DNA of 64,000 nt, taken from assembly GCA_017590115.1 (NCBI GenBank), contig JAGGNK010011336.1, positions 248,001-312,000 of the forward strand. The letters are read 5' to 3'. The notes under the pieces are model-generated. The model was not told where the DNA came from and searched no databases. It saw nothing but the letters and a program-made list of their open reading frames with translations. Shown piece by piece: positions 62,401-64,000 of the stretch. The DNA comes from Montifringilla adamsi (lineage: Eukaryota > Chordata > Aves > Passeriformes > Passeridae). The first letter of the stretch is position 1; each line of letters begins with the position of its first letter. The translations under genes were made by a program, and so were the position numbers.

Positions 62401-63658
62401 ATCTGTAAGATTACACTTTGTGAGATGAGAATACTCTGAAAGCAAGTGAGCCTGAGCATTTTGGTGGAGGAGGGACAGATGTGAGAAACACAAAATGCCA
62501 GGTGACCTTTATGTCAACAGAATCCACAAATCCTGTTTGAGTCAGCCCAGCTCGGCAGCTGCTAATTTTTGGTGTTTCTTTTTTTCCACTTGTGGGGACC
62601 AGTTCATGTTCTCCCAGTGACAGGAGCTTGTCTAAGTGCTGTGTGTTTCTCAGACACCCAGAATATGGGAGCTTGAAGGCCAACACTCCCCCTGTGGTAA
62701 CTGCCACGAGCATTAAATGTTAAATTCTTCATGCAGCGGAATCAGAAGGTACCAGCTGCAAGTACACCTGATTTAACAAAGATGGAGCAACCATCAGGAC
62801 ATAGAAAATGTGGGCCTAATTTTGGCATCCATGTAGGCCTGGCTCCTATCCCCTTGAAGATTCAGGGACTGTAATACTTTCTCCTTTTCACAAAGCCACC
62901 ACATAAAGTCACCTCAACAATGGAAAGCAAAGCATAAACAGAGGAAATGAAAAACCATCACCACTGATTTCCCTTTAGTCTTTTTCAGGCATAACAGCAC
63001 TAAGTTGTTACCTTGTTACACTTCACCTCAATGTTACATTAACGGTGTTACAATGCATGTCAGATTTCCTTACCGAACACCCGGCCCGGAGTGCCAGCCA
63101 CAACGTGCTGCCCATAATCCAGTTTGCGGATGTCCTCGCCCACGTTGGTGCCCCCGATGCAGGCGTGGCACTGCACGTTCATGTAGTCTCCCAGGGCGAG
63201 AAGGCCCTGTGTGGGTACAAAGGAATGGGTTCATTGCCCCAGCTCTGCCCAGGCTGCATTTGTCAGGAGAGGCTGGTCTGTGCAGCCATGCTGTGGGGTT
63301 TTTAAAGAGATGTCAGCACAAGGAGGAAGAAGGATTTTTTTAATGTCTGTTACCCAAACCTCCACAACAGCAAGCCTTAAAAAGTCAGCTAGGGCTGTGC
63401 AAAACCTCAGACTGCCAACGTAATGACTACAATGCTGAGGAGCAAACGGCCCCGTATCAGGTCATACTTTTGTTATTTCCCTCAGGAAATGAAAGAAAAA
63501 GTGGAAGCTGTGCTTTGAGCTCTGCTAGAGAAACACCAGAGCACTGGCCCCAGGCCTTGCCAGTGCTTTCCAGACAAGGATTGAAATGCTCCTACCTTCT
63601 GGATCTGCACAGCCAGCTCCCGAGTTGGTGCCAGGATCAAGGCTTGGGTCTCGCGAAC
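59460..63658 (-). CDS. EIF4A3: eIF4A-III, exon junction complex DEAD-box helicase (5' part outside window)
   Basis: EIF4A3 clamps spliced mRNA as the core of the exon junction complex with MAGOH, RBM8A and CASC3, marking exon joins for export, translation and nonsense-mediated decay. Coding exons in transcript order are 63658-63596, 63206-63074, 62402-62322, 62031-61890, 61112-60974, 60513-60398, 59917-59810, 59730-59603 and 59476-59460. They add up to 927 bases: 308 codons plus stop, equal to human residues 104-411 with no insertion or deletion. Motifs seen are PTRELA, TPGR, DEAD (187-190), SAT (218-220), ARGLD (338-342) and HRIGRSGR (363-370). The C-terminus VADLI distinguishes it from eIF4A1 and eIF4A2. 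The P-loop and N-terminus lie beyond position 64,000. Confidence 0.97.
59603..59730 (-). CDS. EIF4A3: EIF4A3 exon: motif VI to C-terminus
   Basis: 128 bases from the end of Arg364 through [20 protein letters not shown] to DEMPMN and the first base of Val407. It contains the arginine finger motif VI. Confidence 0.97.
59810..59917 (-). CDS. EIF4A3: EIF4A3 exon: motif V
   Basis: 108 bases, [20 protein letters not shown] to NNRELYIHR, residues 328-364 (the split codons of Ser328 and Arg364 at its ends). ARGLD is DEAD-box motif V. Confidence 0.97.
60398..60513 (-). CDS. EIF4A3: EIF4A3 exon: RecA domain 2
   Basis: 116 bases, [20 protein letters not shown] to EFRSGA plus part of Ser328. SSMHGDM is typical of eIF4A-family motif IVa surroundings. 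Confidence 0.97.
60974..61112 (-). CDS. EIF4A3: EIF4A3 exon: start of RecA domain 2, motif IV
   Basis: 139 bases encoding residues 244-289 with part of Arg243. [20 protein letters not shown] and [11 protein letters not shown] (motif IV) match eIF4A-III rather than eIF4A-I/II. Confidence 0.97.
61890..62031 (-). CDS. EIF4A3: EIF4A3 exon: motif III (SAT)
   Basis: 142 bases, residues 196-243: [19 protein letters not shown], then ISATLPHE with motif III, and [17 protein letters not shown] and the DPIRILVK stretch are characteristic of eIF4A-III. Confidence 0.97.
62322..62402 (-). CDS. EIF4A3: EIF4A3 exon: DEAD box
   Basis: 81 bases completing Asp169 and running to Gly196: [20 protein letters not shown] then DEMLNK. 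It holds the Walker B DEAD at 187-190. Confidence 0.97.
63074..63206 (-). CDS. EIF4A3: EIF4A3 exon: motifs GG and Ib
   Basis: 133 bases, residues 125-168 plus the first base of Asp169. [19 protein letters not shown] contains the GG doublet; [10 protein letters not shown] contains TPGR, motif Ib. Confidence 0.97.
63596..63658 (-). CDS. EIF4A3: EIF4A3 exon: motif Ia (first exon visible in window)
   Basis: 63 bases, 21 codons, residues 104-124. [20 protein letters not shown] includes motif Ia PTREL. No further exon is visible between 63,659 and 64,000, so the remaining 103 residues are outside. Confidence 0.97.
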
Positions 63659-64000
63659 CTGGTTAAAGCAGGGAATCACATGGAAGTTAATCACAGGCCA
63701 GAGAGCCGGGCATGCAAGAGGTGATGGATCTCACAGAATCAAAGCTGTGAAATGTCACAGCTGAAGGATTTAGCACACAATTCTGAATTCTGTGCTAAAA
63801 AAAAACCAAAAAAAACAAAAAAAAAAAGGTGTACATTTCTTGCTAAATAGAACCAAATTTCAAGTCCTTCAGTTCTGTGTGTTTGGTTCAGATAAACACC
63901 TTGCATTGCTCAAGGACTCCAAGACAAAGTTCTGAGGTGTCACTTCACAGAAATAAATCAAAAGCTGTCCTATCCACTTAAAACATGCAACTTTAATTTT
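63659..64000 (-). other. EIF4A3: EIF4A3 intron, A-rich near 63,797-63,828
   Basis: Upstream intron sequence with an impure poly-A tract (broken by CC and C) at 63,797-63,828. No exon is visible. Confidence 0.7.

Overview
This is vertebrate nuclear DNA, most likely from a bird. Coding sequence sits in many short GT-AG exons separated by kilobase introns. There are CR1 LINE fragments of the kind found throughout avian genomes, a GC-rich CpG island at a promoter, and long homopolymer runs. It is not microbial: I see no operons, CRISPR arrays or phage, and I found no candidate for a wholly new biological system. Two protein-coding genes are certain. They face each other tail to tail.

Bases 1 to about 17,000 are flanking DNA with no gene I can support, holding simple repeats and one degraded CR1-like stretch. 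The atlastin gene ATL2 (+ strand) runs from a CpG-island first exon at 19,854 to stop codons at 55,025 or 55,557. I could place every coding exon with matching splice phases, giving a 575-residue protein. It is an ER-membrane GTPase that fuses ER tubules. The locus offers a second possible first coding exon at 17,101-17,230 and two alternative C-termini. One C-terminus uses a 15-nt microexon plus a separate last exon; the other uses the terminal exon at 55,438.

Intron 1 (16.7 kb) holds a CR1 fragment, a recent 114-bp tandem duplication and a duplicated poly-T block just before exon 2. From 55,558 to about 57,400 the DNA looks like ATL2 3' UTR, followed by intergenic DNA.

From about 59,280 to the right edge lies the 3' three quarters of EIF4A3 (- strand), the DEAD-box RNA helicase at the core of the exon junction complex. 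Nine exons encode human-equivalent residues 104-411 without a gap. The first 103 residues lie beyond position 64,000.

The two genes have no known shared pathway. Their neighbourhood is itself notable, because as I recall they are on different chromosomes in human.
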